Positions 23,887 through 33,132 are shown, counted from the stretch's first letter. The stretch is 49,738 nucleotides of DNA from Opitutaceae bacterium (GCA_947474995.1 CANJNJ010000018.1:1-49738); one strand, 5' to 3'. A program made the numbers and translations. The notes: generated by a model not told the origin, from the letters alone.

Positions 23887-25590
23887 CTAGGCGAACGGCG
23901 CGCGGGTCGGCGGGCTTTTCGTCGCGACCAAGGTCCGGGCGCGCGCCACGGCGGCTTCGAGGTCACCCACGACGTTTGCCGCGCCCACCTTCTCGAGGAA
24001 CCCCGCCTTCTCCATCAGGAAGTACGGTTGGGTATGCGGCCCACTGAGGATGAGATGCTTTTTGTGGTGGAGGAGTTTTTCGTGCAAATTCTCGAGTGCA
24101 TTCAGCGCGGTGCCATCGAGCGCCGTCACCGCCGCCATATGCAGAACCACGACCCGGGCATCGGCGGCCCCGCGGCGGAGTACGTTGTCGACCTTGTCGG
24201 CCGCCCCAAAGAGCAGCGCGCCGAAAACCCGGTAGACGAGCACGCCGGGCGGCAGGTCCTTGACGGCCTCGTGGCCCTGCCCCGGGACGCCGTTGTCGTC
24301 GATCGCCGCCACGTGGGTGGTGTCGTGCACGCGTTTGATAAAAAGGCCTGCGGCGAGAATCATTCCCATCTCCACGGCCACCGTCAGGTCGAAGACCACC
24401 GTCAGAACAAAGGTCACGAGAAAAACCGCCGCGTCGCTCCGGGCCTGCCGCCTTAAGAGTATAAATTCGTCCCATTCGCCCATGCGGAAGGCGACGACGA
24501 CGAGCACTGCGCCGAGCACGGTCAGGGGAATGAATTTCGCCATCGGAGCGGCCACCAACACGATCACCAGCAGGGCAAGCGCATGGACGATGCCGGCGAC
24601 AGGCGAGCCGGCGCCGTTCCGCACATTCGTCGCCGTGCGGGCAATCACCCCAGTCACCGGAATTCCACCGAAAAACGGCACCGTCATGTTGGCAATGCCC
24701 TGCGCCATCAGCTCCTGATTGGAATCGTGCCGATCGTCGATCATGCCGTCTGCAACCACCGCCGACAGCAAGGACTCGATCGAACCGAGCAACGCGATGG
24801 CGACCGCCGGCCGCACCAGATTACCCAGGTTCGCCCAATCAACAATGAGCAGCTTGAACGTGGGCAGCCCATGCGGAAACGCGTCTTCGCCAAACCGGCT
24901 GCGAATCGTCTCGACCGGCAACTTGAGCCACCAGACCACGAAGGCCCCCAAGACCACGGCGACGATGGAACCCGGGACCCGACGCCGCCACGACGCCGGC
25001 CAGAATCCGACGATCGCGAGTGCACCCAGGCCCACCGCGAGCGTGGGCCAACTTGTCGACGGCAACGCCCGGTAAAATGCCAGCATTTTTTCCGGAAAGT
25101 CCGCCGGCACCCTGTCCATCTGCAGGCCCAAAAAATCCTTCACCTGCGTCGTGATGATGGTGATCGCGATTCCGCAGGTAAAACCGGTCGTGACGGGATG
25201 CGGGATGAATTTGATTAGCGTGCCAAGCCGCGCGGCCCCGATCACGAAAAGCAGCAGGCCCGCGAGTGCGGTGCACACGAGCAGATTGGGCAGGCCGTAT
25301 TGGACCACGATCGCGTAAACGAGGCCCACGAACGCGCCCGCCGGGCCGCCGATCTGCACACGCGAGCCACCCAATGCGGATACCAGAAAGCCCCCGATGA
25401 TCGCCGTGTAGATGCCAGCACCGGGCGACACCCCCGAGGCGAGGCCAAAGCCGATGGCAAGCGGCAGCGCCACGATGCCGACCGTGAGTCCGGCCAGCAC
25501 ATCCGCCCAAAACTTAGCCCGCGTATAGGTCCGAAGGCATTCGAGCAGCTTGGGACGAAACGAAAGATAGGACTCGGCCACCACACTCAT
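23887..25590 (-). CDS. SulP-family anion permease with STAS domain
   Basis: The 567-residue protein starts at the ATG at 25590 (MSVVAESYLSFRPKLLECLR). It has ten or more hydrophobic segments. The SulP features are ADVLAGLTVGIVALPLAIGFGLASG at the first helix pair, GGSRVQIGGPAGAFVGLV, and FIPHPVTTGFTCGIA. A cytoplasmic STAS domain occupies about 440-555 (VLVYRVFGALLFGAADKVDN to LDGTALNALENLHEKL). SulP proteins carry sulfate, bicarbonate or dicarboxylates across the inner membrane. No cysteine-synthesis or carbonic anhydrase gene is adjacent, so the substrate is open. The 5' end overlaps nothing; ruvC lies just upstream on the same strand. Confidence 0.93.
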   Translation of the reverse strand: MSVVAESYLSFRPKLLECLRTYTRAKFWADVLAGLTVGIVALPLAIGFGLASGVSPGAGIYTAIIGGFLVSALGGSRVQIGGPAGAFVGLVYAIVVQYGLPNLLVCTALAGLLLFVIGAARLGTLIKFIPHPVTTGFTCGIAITIITTQVKDFLGLQMDRVPADFPEKMLAFYRALPSTSWPTLAVGLGALAIVGFWPASWRRRVPGSIVAVVLGAFVVWWLKLPVETIRSRFGEDAFPHGLPTFKLLIVDWANLGNLVRPAVAIALLGSIESLLSAVVADGMIDDRHDSNQELMAQGIANMTVPFFGGIPVTGVIARTATNVRNGAGSPVAGIVHALALLVIVLVAAPMAKFIPLTVLGAVLVVVAFRMGEWDEFILLRRQARSDAAVFLVTFVLTVVFDLTVAVEMGMILAAGLFIKRVHDTTHVAAIDDNGVPGQGHEAVKDLPPGVLVYRVFGALLFGAADKVDNVLRRGAADARVVVLHMAAVTALDGTALNALENLHEKLLHHKKHLILSGPHTQPYFLMEKAGFLEKVGAANVVGDLEAAVARARTLVATKSPPTRAPFA

Positions 25591-25675
25591 CGCAGTGACA
25601 CTGGCGGACAGAAGGCCCGCACGCAAGTGACGCTTCGCAGCCGGCCACGGCTCGTCCGCATAAACCGCTTCGGCT

Positions 25676-26293
25676 CTAACCCCGCCATGTGAAGGCGTGG
25701 CACAGCGCCACGCCCGCGGCATCCGCTTCGTCCGGCGCCAGCGTCCGACCGTGCCCGAGCAGGGCCATCACCGTGCGCGCCATCTGTTCCTTGCTCGCCC
25801 GGCCCGCGCCGACCACGGCCTGCTTCACGCGCAGCGGGGCATATTCGAAGACCGGCCGCCCGCGCAGCGCCGCCGCAGAAATCGCCGCGCCTCGCGCCGC
25901 TCCCAGAATTTGCGCCGTCTGAAAATTCTGCACAAAGATCGTCTGCTCCAGCGCCACATGCCGCACCTCGGCCCCGTCGAGAAACGCCGCCACCGCTCGG
26001 TGAATTTCGCCCAGCGCGACCGCCATGGGCACCTTCGCGGCCATCCGCACCGTCTGGCAGCGCAGCAACACCGGCTGGCGTCCTGCGGCAAAGTCAACGA
26101 GCACCAAACCGGTGCCGCGCAGCGAAGGGTCAATGCCGAGGACCAGTCCGACAAAAGCCGTACGCGGCCGGAGCACCAGCGCCGCCTGCTCAGAGGCCAT
26201 CGTGCGCGGCGGCGCCGATCCGGCCGGCAGGGGTTTCCCCGCCAGCTTGGCCGCCCACATCTGCCGTACGGTCATTCGTGCCATGCGTTCCAT
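25676..26293 (-). CDS. ruvC: crossover junction endodeoxyribonuclease RuvC
   Basis: The 205-residue protein cleaves Holliday junctions during recombination. The acidic active-site residues are visible: Asp in VLGIDPSLRGTGLV, Glu in VALEQTIF and the Asp pair in APDEADAAG. It carries an N-terminal extension of about 50 residues (MTVRQMWAAKLAGKPL...) before the catalytic core, which most RuvC proteins (about 170 residues) lack. ATGs at 26293, 26284 and 26275 all precede this extension, so the exact start is uncertain. ruvA and ruvB are not adjacent. It lies on the same strand as the SulP gene and may be read through into it. Confidence 0.9.
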   Translation of the reverse strand: MERMARMTVRQMWAAKLAGKPLPAGSAPPRTMASEQAALVLRPRTAFVGLVLGIDPSLRGTGLVLVDFAAGRQPVLLRCQTVRMAAKVPMAVALGEIHRAVAAFLDGAEVRHVALEQTIFVQNFQTAQILGAARGAAISAAALRGRPVFEYAPLRVKQAVVGAGRASKEQMARTVMALLGHGRTLAPDEADAAGVALCHAFTWRG

Positions 26294-26435
26294 TGGTAGC
26301 CGCCTTTGCCCGAAGCGCCATAAAAAGTCTTCGCTGAATCATGCTAAAGTCCGGAAGCCACGGGCTGCTTCTTGCCTTCTGCATTAATCCGCGGATTGAA
26401 ACCTGCGTTGCCGCTCGCGCACGGCCACCTCCCGT

Positions 26436-27170
26436 TTAAAACAACAGCTTCACCCCGGCGCCCGCGCTGACAAACAGCACGATGTTCTCGAACATCCGCT
26501 GATCGACGCGCGTCAGAATGCGTCGCCCGACCATGGTTCCGGCGACCACGGGCAACGCGAGCATGAGGTTAAGCTGGAAACTCGACCACGTGATCAAGCC
26601 GAGGTTCACCATGAAGGGGACCTTGAACAAATTCATCAGCAGGAAGAAAACCGCCCCCGTGCCGACGTAATCCATTTTCGGCAGCCGCATCGCGAGCAGA
26701 TAAATCGCCATGAGTGGGCCCGCCGCATTCGCAATCAACGTCGTGAATCCCGCCAGGATCCCAATCGTCGGCGCGAACCACCAACCATGCTCGCCCTCGC
26801 GCCCCGCCGCCCCGCGCCGACGAATCAAGTGGAGCGTAACCAGCGCCAGCACGATGGCCCCGATCATCTGGCGAGCCTGCTGATCTGTGATTCGTCCGAG
26901 CGTAAAATAGCCCACGACCACGCCCGCCGCCGTCCAGGGAAACAGCCGCCACAGATGAACCCACTTGGCGTGCTGCCGATAGTAAAACGCCGCGATGATG
27001 TCGCCGAAACACAGCAGCGGCAGCACGATCCCGGTCGCCTGCTTCGCGGGCATGAGTTGCGCAAACAGGAGCACCGAAAGCATGCCGAGTCCGCCGAAAC
27101 CGGTTTTCGCGATGCCAATCAAGACGGCGGCCGAGATGGCGATCGCCCATTCCCAAGGGGCCAGCGTCAC
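26436..27170 (-). CDS. TauE/SafE-family permease
   Basis: The 244-residue membrane protein starts at the GTG at 27170, whose GTGA overlaps the TGA of recF, so translation is probably coupled. About eight hydrophobic segments are present. The family signature appears in [20 protein letters not shown] and [16 protein letters not shown], and again in the second half in [21 protein letters not shown], the internal repeat of this fold. Members export sulfite, sulfoacetate or other small organosulfur anions. The substrate cannot be read from context, since recF is unrelated. The frame stays open upstream within recF but that part is antisense-like in composition. Confidence 0.9.
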   Translation of the reverse strand: MTLAPWEWAIAISAAVLIGIAKTGFGGLGMLSVLLFAQLMPAKQATGIVLPLLCFGDIIAAFYYRQHAKWVHLWRLFPWTAAGVVVGYFTLGRITDQQARQMIGAIVLALVTLHLIRRRGAAGREGEHGWWFAPTIGILAGFTTLIANAAGPLMAIYLLAMRLPKMDYVGTGAVFFLLMNLFKVPFMVNLGLITWSSFQLNLMLALPVVAGTMVGRRILTRVDQRMFENIVLFVSAGAGVKLLF

Positions 27171-28267
27171 GCGGTCGCCTCCACTTTGGCCGTCTTTTCT
27201 TCCACCGCGCCGCCCACGACGTCGAAGATTTGCCAGGTCCCAAGCTCCGCATCCGGCAGATGCGTTCCCGTCGCGATGACCTGCGACGCCGGATCCAGCG
27301 TCGTCCAAAACCGCCGCCGCCGCTCCGGGTCGAGTTCGCCCAGCACGTCGTCGGCCAGCAGCACCGGACGGATCCCGCTCTTCTCATGAAACCACGCCGC
27401 TTGGGCGAGCCGCAGCGCCAGCACGAGGGAGCGTTGCTGCCCCTCGGACGCAAAGTCCTTGGCGTCCGTGTGCTTGACGGAAAGATGAACGTCGTCGCGG
27501 TGCGGACCGACCAGCGTCGTGCGAAACTGCAAATCCCGCGCCCGGCCCGATTCGAGCCGCGCCCGGAGCGATTCCGCGGACGGTTCGGAAAAATTGGGCT
27601 CATACGTGAGTCCGGCTGGTTCTGATTCCGCGCACAATTGGGAGTAAGCGTGAGTCATGGAGCGGCTGAGTCCCCGCAGACCTTCCATTCGCCGCGCGAT
27701 GAGCTCGGCTCCCGCGGGCGCGAGAATTTCCTCAAACGCCGTCAGTTCCGCCTCCACCGGGCGCCCGGCTTTCAAGAGGGCATTGCGCGCGGCGAGCGCC
27801 CGAGAGTAGATCTGCAAGGTGCGGAGATAACCGACGTCCATCGCCGCCAGGGTCAAATCGAGCCAGCGGCGCCGCACCGCCGGCGAACCCCGGACCAACT
27901 GCAGGTCCAGCGACGAAAAAACCACCGTCGGAAACTTACCCACGTGGTCGGCCAGCCGCGTGACCCGGGCCTGATCGCTCCACAGTTCCTTGCCGTCATG
28001 CCGCAGCTTGATCGTCACGTGCGTCTCACCCATCCGCTCGTGTTCAACCACGAACACCACGGCCGCCGTGTGGTGCCCGTGCCCGACGAGCAGCTTGTTT
28101 TCCGTCGTACGAAATGAACGCAGCGCCGTCAGAAATCCCGCCGCCTCGAGCAAATTCGTCTTCCCCTGGCCGTTGGCGCCAACCAGGAATTGCTGCCGAC
28201 CCGAGAATTCGAACGCGGCAAAGCCGACGTTACGAAAGTGTCGCAGGGAAAGTTTGCGCAGACGCAT
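27167..28267 (-). CDS. recF: DNA replication and repair protein RecF
   Basis: The 366-residue SMC-like ATPase acts in single-strand gap repair with RecO and RecR. The N-terminus [14 protein letters not shown] is typical. The Walker A motif GANGQGKTN is at 30-38, the ABC signature-like [17 protein letters not shown] follows near 300, and Walker [13 protein letters not shown] has the catalytic acidic residue. GPHRDDV is the family D-loop region. The length is standard. The stop codon overlaps the start of the TauE/SafE gene. dnaN and gyrB, the usual neighbours, are absent, as is common outside a few phyla. Confidence 0.96.
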   Translation of the reverse strand: MRLRKLSLRHFRNVGFAAFEFSGRQQFLVGANGQGKTNLLEAAGFLTALRSFRTTENKLLVGHGHHTAAVVFVVEHERMGETHVTIKLRHDGKELWSDQARVTRLADHVGKFPTVVFSSLDLQLVRGSPAVRRRWLDLTLAAMDVGYLRTLQIYSRALAARNALLKAGRPVEAELTAFEEILAPAGAELIARRMEGLRGLSRSMTHAYSQLCAESEPAGLTYEPNFSEPSAESLRARLESGRARDLQFRTTLVGPHRDDVHLSVKHTDAKDFASEGQQRSLVLALRLAQAAWFHEKSGIRPVLLADDVLGELDPERRRRFWTTLDPASQVIATGTHLPDAELGTWQIFDVVGGAVEEKTAKVEATA

Positions 28268-28391
28268 GGACAGGGAAAGTAGTGCGGTGCGAATCCCGGG
28301 TAGCGAGCATACTTTGCTGCCGCAACCGGTGTCCTGACGCCTGCGGTCTTGCCACCCTCCCCGCGCTGGCCACTACTCTCGTCCTCCTGCC

Positions 28392-28949
28392 ATGACTTTC
28401 GATGCTTCCCTGGCCGAAACCCTGCGTACGTTCCAAGCGCTCGCCACCCTCCGCCCGGCGATTGATCAGGCGGGCCGGCTAATCATCGGAACGCTCGAAC
28501 GCGGCGGCAAATTGCTCCTCGCGGGCAATGGCGGCAGCGCCGCCGAAGCCGCCCACTTCGCCACTGAACTCGTGGGCCGCTACGCGAAAAATCGGCGCTC
28601 GCTGCCGGCCGTCGCCCTCTCCTCCGACGGCTCGCTCCTTACCTGTGTCGGCAACGATTACGGTTACGAACACGTTTTTGCTCGGCAAATTGCCGGGCTC
28701 GCCAAGCCCGGCGATCTGGTGGTAGTGCTTACGTCTAGCGGCAACTCCGCCAACATCGTTGTCGCGCTCCAGGAAGCCAAGAAACTAGGGCTCGAAAGCC
28801 TCGCCTTTCTCGGCCGCGGTGGCGGCAAAGCCAGGGGCCTCGCCACGTGCGAACTGGTGATCCCGGGCGCGAGCGGCGCGGCGGCCCAAGAGGCCCACCT
28901 GTTTTTAATCCATCATTTCTGCGAGCTCATTGACGCAAAATTTGATTAA
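28392..28949 (+). CDS. gmhA: phosphoheptose isomerase (D-sedoheptulose 7-phosphate isomerase)
   Basis: The 185-residue SIS-domain protein converts sedoheptulose 7-phosphate to D-glycero-D-manno-heptose 7-phosphate, the first step towards lipopolysaccharide core heptose. GNGGSAAEAAHFATELVGRY is the GmhA signature with the phosphate-binding serines. VGNDYGYEHVFARQI and the second loop LTSSGNSANIVVALQEA are also diagnostic. AAAQEAHLFLIHHFCELID ends the protein with the active-site His/Glu region. The length is normal and the ATG at 28392 fits. It is divergent from recF. A dispersed repeat follows immediately after its stop codon. Confidence 0.94.
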   Translation: MTFDASLAETLRTFQALATLRPAIDQAGRLIIGTLERGGKLLLAGNGGSAAEAAHFATELVGRYAKNRRSLPAVALSSDGSLLTCVGNDYGYEHVFARQIAGLAKPGDLVVVLTSSGNSANIVVALQEAKKLGLESLAFLGRGGGKARGLATCELVIPGASGAAAQEAHLFLIHHFCELIDAKFD

Positions 28950-28950
28950 A

Positions 28951-29027
28951 CGTAGCGCCGGTCTCCGACCGGCGTCGGGCGGCCCCGCCGCGGCTCACGA
29001 CGAGAAAGTTCCTCCAGCCTCGTGCAA
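28951..29027 (+). repeat. GTAGCGCCGGTCTCCGACCGGC repeat, copy A
   Basis: It begins 2 bases after the gmhA stop. The core GCCGGTC-TCC-GACCGGC is a perfect hairpin, followed by GTCGGGC and then a tail CACGACGAGAAAGTTC...GCCTCGTG. The tail is shared with copy C at 37495-37585 and partly with copy B at 36415-36468. Confidence 0.75.
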
Positions 29028-29058
29028 AAAAGGCCGCGACGCCCGAGGCGCCGCGGCC
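29025..29058 (-). terminator. intrinsic terminator of the TonB-dependent receptor gene
   Basis: On the minus strand GGCCGCGGCGC pairs with GCGTCGCGGCC (11 bp with one G-T wobble) around CTCGG, followed directly by TTTTTT. It lies 28 bp beyond the receptor stop codon. It may also stop transcripts arriving from gmhA on the other strand. Confidence 0.85.
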
Positions 29059-29086
29059 GGCCAAAAACGGGGTTGCCCGACGCCCC

Positions 29087-31459
29087 TTAGAATTTCCGGG
29101 CGAATTTCACATCGAAGGTCCGGCCCACCGCGGGAATCGCGATGGTGCTGCCAAAGCCGCTCGGTTGAAAATACAGCCGGTCCGTGAGATTGCGTCCCGA
29201 CACCCGGATATCCCAGTTCGGCGTCGTGTAGCCGAACGAGCCCGAGAAGGTCAGCGCCGACGGCAGCGAGATATCCCGCAGGACCGACAGTGGGAATCCC
29301 GCCTGGTAGTTCGAACCGAGCGACACGTCCCAGTGTTGGCCGATGACGAAATTCCCGAAGAGGCTGAACACCTTGTCCGGAGAATAGCGCCGGGCATAGA
29401 GCGGATCCGCCGGCAGCGTCACCGTGATGCGACCGCCATAGGCGGCCATCGGGTCATAGCCGGCCCACAGCGGAGTCACCTGCGTGCTGGCCACCGCCGT
29501 GACCGGATCTGTCATCGAACGCTTCCAGTCCGCGGCGGCGGAAAGGTTGAACTTGGCGTTCGGCACCCAGCGCACTTCCACATCCGTGCCATCACTGGTG
29601 GTGCTCTGATAAAGGTCCAAGGCCACGTTATAGCTCGAGCGGAATTGCTTGAAGCTCGAAACGGAGAGGAACAGGCGGTTGTTGAAGAGATTGGCCTTGA
29701 TGCCCGCCTCTTTGAGGTTCGACGGCTGCAATATTTCCCGCGCCCGCAGAATCGTCGTCGTCAATCCACCGGAACTGCCCGGAATGATCGTCCGTGGTTC
29801 CGCGTAGGTCACGTAGGGGCGGATCCCCTTGAAGACCTCGTGCGACACGCTGACCGACGAAAGCGAGACGCCATGGTCGGCGCCGTAGGCCTGGTCGAAG
29901 GCCGGCCGGATATTCGTCGAAGGAGCCGTCACGTGCGCTTTGATGGCATCGGACCGGACGCCGACGGTGATATTCGTTTTCTCGTGGAGGGTGATATCGA
30001 GCATCACCGCGCCGCCGCTCTCGGTGTGCACACTCTTGGTCGAGCTCTGAATTCCCGCGTCGTTGGGCCCATCCCAACCATTCATGATGCCATAGCGAGC
30101 GTCGGTGTACCTCGTGAGATCCCACCGGGAAAAAATCTGCTGGTCGGAAGTGGTGATATTGAACGTGTCGAGATAGCGGGCATTGAGCGCGCCGACCCCC
30201 GCCACCTTCAGCCAGTCCGGCAACCCATTCGGCGTCCACTCGACCGTCAGTTTCTGCTCGGCGAGAAAGGCCTCGTGAGCCCGAAAGTAGGCGATGTCGG
30301 ACAGTTTATGGTGAGATTGCTTTTCGACGAATGACTTGCTGCGAAAAATCAGCGACGGATTCTGGTCGTTCACGAGGTCGGCAAACGCGATGTAGTCGCG
30401 GCCAAAGCCATCGCGCTCGATCAGAATCTGCCGCGGATTCAGCTTGGTGACACCGACGGTTTTCGAATCCAGCGCGAAGGCCGTCCCGAGCGATGGCCGG
30501 GCCCCCGTGAAGTTGATGTTCTTATTGAGATCACCAACCGCCAAAATTTCCGGCCGGCTGATTAGCCCGTCCTTGTTGGCATCGATATCCCGCGACGGCG
30601 AACCCGTGATATAGTTGCGGTTGTCGATCAAATCCTGGGTGATGCGATTCCAACCCGCCAGCCCGGTGCCGTTGAAATTCTGGTAGTTGAGTCCGGTTTC
30701 CAAGCGCAGGGCGCTCGTCAGGTCCACCGTCAGCGTCGCCTGCACGATCTGCTGGCGGGTCCATGAGCCGATATAGAAGCTCTTCGAATCCTCATCCTGG
30801 CCGTAGATATAGTAGCCGGCGCGTTTGCCCAGGATCGTCGTCGGCCCGCCGACCTCGGCGCTAATCTGTTTCTTGCCATAACTGCCAAGGGTGCTGGTTA
30901 ATTTTCCGGTCTGATGGTCGAGGTAGCGGCCGGTGCTCGCTCGGGCGGACTTCGGCAAATAGTCCATGTACCCGCCGACGCGGCCCGCGCCGTTCACCGC
31001 CGAGGGCGGTCCGCGCACAATGCTCACTCCGTCGCTCGCGCCGATTATCGTCGGCATATTGGAACCGTTCGTGATGCGCTTCACCCCCCGGTAATAGACG
31101 TCCGCGCCGTCCCCGCGCACATCGACCGCTCCCTGGATGCCAAAGGAAAACGCGGTGTAGGTGCTGGGGGCGAAGCGGCCGAGATCGACCAGTTCGTTGA
31201 TGTTGAACTTGTCGATCATCTCCGAGCCGATGATGCTGACCGATCGGGGCGTCTCGAGCACGGGCTTGGCGTAGCCCATGAGGGAATCCGAGTTTCGGGG
31301 AATGATGCCCTTCGGATCATTGCCGTCCTCCGCGACGAATTTTTCCATGACGACGATATTTTCGTCGGTCGGTTTTTCCTTGAGCGCAGTCTGGGCCCAA
31401 CTGGACCCGGCGGCGGCAACGAGTGCGGCGGCGATGATGAAGCGAGGTATGATAGGCAT
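29087..31459 (-). CDS. TonB-dependent outer-membrane receptor
   Basis: The 790-residue protein has an ATG at 31459 and signal peptide MPIIPRFIIAAALVAAAGSSWAQ. A plug domain spans about 45-190 (MGYAKPVLETPRSVSIIG, VDVRGDGADVYYRG, VSIVRGPPSAVNGAGRVGGY). It is followed by a 22-strand-type barrel that ends in a C-terminal Phe (FDVKFARKF), the barrel assembly signal. The plug style is of the siderophore/ferrichrome class, but this group carries many substrates in Opitutaceae. An EF-hand-like loop, DANKDGLISRPE at 293-304, lies in an early extracellular segment. A sigma-54-type promoter (31516-31532) precedes it by about 57 bp and a strong terminator follows. It lies downstream of three exported amidase genes but is separated from them by a terminator. 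Confidence 0.94.
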   Translation of the reverse strand: MPIIPRFIIAAALVAAAGSSWAQTALKEKPTDENIVVMEKFVAEDGNDPKGIIPRNSDSLMGYAKPVLETPRSVSIIGSEMIDKFNINELVDLGRFAPSTYTAFSFGIQGAVDVRGDGADVYYRGVKRITNGSNMPTIIGASDGVSIVRGPPSAVNGAGRVGGYMDYLPKSARASTGRYLDHQTGKLTSTLGSYGKKQISAEVGGPTTILGKRAGYYIYGQDEDSKSFYIGSWTRQQIVQATLTVDLTSALRLETGLNYQNFNGTGLAGWNRITQDLIDNRNYITGSPSRDIDANKDGLISRPEILAVGDLNKNINFTGARPSLGTAFALDSKTVGVTKLNPRQILIERDGFGRDYIAFADLVNDQNPSLIFRSKSFVEKQSHHKLSDIAYFRAHEAFLAEQKLTVEWTPNGLPDWLKVAGVGALNARYLDTFNITTSDQQIFSRWDLTRYTDARYGIMNGWDGPNDAGIQSSTKSVHTESGGAVMLDITLHEKTNITVGVRSDAIKAHVTAPSTNIRPAFDQAYGADHGVSLSSVSVSHEVFKGIRPYVTYAEPRTIIPGSSGGLTTTILRAREILQPSNLKEAGIKANLFNNRLFLSVSSFKQFRSSYNVALDLYQSTTSDGTDVEVRWVPNAKFNLSAAADWKRSMTDPVTAVASTQVTPLWAGYDPMAAYGGRITVTLPADPLYARRYSPDKVFSLFGNFVIGQHWDVSLGSNYQAGFPLSVLRDISLPSALTFSGSFGYTTPNWDIRVSGRNLTDRLYFQPSGFGSTIAIPAVGRTFDVKFARKF

Positions 31460-31515
31460 AGTCCCAGTCAGTTCGTGGTTGCAGTTTGAATTCGTACGAT
31501 TGGCACCGACCATTT

Positions 31516-31532
31516 AGCATCCGAGGTGCCAC
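31516..31532 (-). promoter_or_regulatory. sigma-54-type -24/-12 promoter of the TonB-dependent receptor
   Basis: The minus strand reads GTGGCAC-CTCGG-ATGCT. GG of the -24 box and GC of the -12 box are 10 bp apart, as RpoN requires. Only one base of TTGC differs. Transcription would start near 31506, giving a leader of about 47 nt. The surrounding ~100 bp align nearly without gaps to the region upstream of the DUF3299 gene. Confidence 0.65.
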
Positions 31533-31660
31533 GAACCCGTTTCTCCCCTTCGGATTAATTGATTTCGTGTGACCCTCGGCGGTCAGAAAGGCCGGTCATC
31601 CCCCCGCGGCGGTCGCACGGATCCCGATCGCTGTCGCAGTTGGACTTTCGCTCAGCCACA

Positions 31661-31715
31661 GGTAGGGACGCCTCTCCGCAGGCGTCCGCGGACGGCTCGG
31701 AGAGCCGTCCCTACC
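31661..31715. repeat. composite palindrome with GGTAGGGACG ends
   Basis: The outer arms GGTAGGGACG and CGTCCCTACC are perfect complements. Inside are two hairpins, GGACGCCT-CTCCGC-AGGCGTCC and GGACGGCTC-GGA-GAGCCGTCC, so the element forms a cruciform-like three-way structure. It resembles short non-coding mobile or dispersed palindromic repeats. Confidence 0.7.
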
Positions 31716-31789
31716 GATTCAAGCATCTAATTCCTAACGGCCATTGCTATGAATCATCAGGCTCGCTTTTCACCGGTCCGCGCGGCCAC

Positions 31790-31815
31790 AAAAAAGCGCG
31801 GCCGAACGGCCGCGC
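31790..31815 (-). terminator. intrinsic terminator of the acetamidase/formamidase operon
   Basis: On the minus strand GCGCGGCC pairs perfectly with GGCCGCGC around GTTC, followed by TTTTTT. It lies about 27 bp past the stop of the last amidase gene and separates that operon from the TonB receptor gene. Confidence 0.88.
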
Positions 31816-31842
31816 GGCATTTTGCGAGTTGCTTCAGTGCGC

Positions 31843-33045
31843 TCAGGAGCGCGGCCGATACCAGTAGGTATTCGCGTCGTTCACAAAAAGTTTTTTGGGA
31901 ATCATCGCGTGCACGCCCTGCGTCTTGTCGACCACCTGGGTCACGCGAAAATCCACCGCCGCGCTGCAGAGCGTGTAGGCCTGCATCATGTCATACCCTT
32001 CCTTCTCCTTGAGGAAGTCGAGGGTCGCTACCATGGCATTGTGCATCGCCGTGTCCAAATCGGGATCAAGTCCGTAGATGATGTAATGCGTCGCGGTCTC
32101 CGCCCGCGGACCGGCCAGCGCCTTCCCTTTGTGCAGGATGAATTGGTACGTGCAGCTATTCGCCGTGCCGATGGCGTCACCGGCGATTTCCCCGTCGCCC
32201 TGCGCCGCGTGGCAGTCTCCGGTGTAAAACAGCGCGCCCTTCTGGAAAATCGGCAGGTAGAGCGTGCTGCCCGCCACGAGGTCCTTGCTGTCCAGGTTTC
32301 CGCCAAACATCCCCGGAGGTCCGGAGCGCCGGTTCGGCCCCTCGGAATCAGGCGGGCAAACTCCGTTCACGCCGTTGAACGGCCCGAGTGGAATCTCGAC
32401 CTTCTTGTCGTAGATCGCCGCGTTCCGCTTGAGGTCGAGCAGGTAAACCTTGGTAAACGGCCGCGGCATCAGGTCGGGCAATCCGCCACCGCCCGGGCGC
32501 GCGCTGTTGGAGCCATAGGGCAAGCGCGGCGTGACATCGAGAATCCTCACCTCGAGCGAATCACCGGGTTCCGCTTCTTCGATAAAGATCGGACCGATGA
32601 GAAAATGTCCGCCGAAGCCGGTGCCGGTCGGCGCGCCGGGAGGCGGCGGCAGTTTGTTCGGCGACTCCTTCATCGCCTTCGCGATCTCTTTCACCACGGG
32701 ATCTTCTTCGGTCAGTGGGATATTATTTTCCTTGTACCATTTGTTGCGATCCACCGACTCACCCCCGCGGCCACCGGCACCGGTGCTGCCGCCACCGCCT
32801 TCAATTTTCACGGTGGCACCTGACTTGACGGTCAGGACCGGCTTTTTGGTCGCAGAGAAATGTCCGAAAATCGCGTTCTCCGGCGTGCACGGCACGACAT
32901 AGTCATAGGGCACTTCGAGTCCCATCGCCCGCAGGGCCAGCAGGCCGCCCGCCGCGGCCAGGGCCAGGCGCACAATGGCCAGACGGCCGGCGCTTCGGAC
33001 CGACGGTGAATTTTTGGGTGAAACCAGCAATTGGAGTGAATTCAT
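31843..33045 (-). CDS. exported acetamidase/formamidase paralog 1
   Basis: The 400-residue protein belongs to the FmdA/AmdA acetamidase/formamidase family, which hydrolyses short amides to ammonia and the acid. An N-terminal signal (RLAIVRLALAAAGGLLALRAMG) precedes LEVPYDY, so it is periplasmic; classical members are cytoplasmic. Family motifs are visible: HFSATKKPVLTVKSGATV, GPIFIEEAEPGDSLEVRI, and FYTGDCHAAQGDGEIAGDAI with the metal-binding His/Asp/Glu cluster. The C-terminus ends VHAMIPKKLF. It is the last gene of a three-paralog operon and very similar to paralog 2, including ATHYI(I/T)(Y/F)GLDPDLD. A strong terminator follows. Confidence 0.9.
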   Translation of the reverse strand: MNSLQLLVSPKNSPSVRSAGRLAIVRLALAAAGGLLALRAMGLEVPYDYVVPCTPENAIFGHFSATKKPVLTVKSGATVKIEGGGGSTGAGGRGGESVDRNKWYKENNIPLTEEDPVVKEIAKAMKESPNKLPPPPGAPTGTGFGGHFLIGPIFIEEAEPGDSLEVRILDVTPRLPYGSNSARPGGGGLPDLMPRPFTKVYLLDLKRNAAIYDKKVEIPLGPFNGVNGVCPPDSEGPNRRSGPPGMFGGNLDSKDLVAGSTLYLPIFQKGALFYTGDCHAAQGDGEIAGDAIGTANSCTYQFILHKGKALAGPRAETATHYIIYGLDPDLDTAMHNAMVATLDFLKEKEGYDMMQAYTLCSAAVDFRVTQVVDKTQGVHAMIPKKLFVNDANTYWYRPRS

Positions 33046-33132
33046 GAGTTGTTAAGTTTTTTGAGCTCTCCGGCTCGCGGGCGACTGCCCATCGAGTCCG
33101 GTTTGCAGATGGTGGATTTCTCTCGTTTGTCC

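Larger units (their letters stand above)
31460..31789. other. receptor leader, promoter and repeat region
   Basis: It holds the receptor leader, its sigma-54-type promoter, and the composite palindrome at 31661-31715. No gene is seen. It ends at the terminator of the amidase operon. Confidence 0.6.

Noticed and set aside
29165-30334. 389-codon open frame on the plus strand
   Set aside because: It is antisense to the TonB-dependent receptor; arginine/histidine-rich composition is typical of a shadow frame.
31460-31600. Cobalamin or other riboswitch upstream of the TonB receptor
   Set aside because: No conserved riboswitch box is seen. The leader is only about 47 nt if the sigma-54-type promoter is used.
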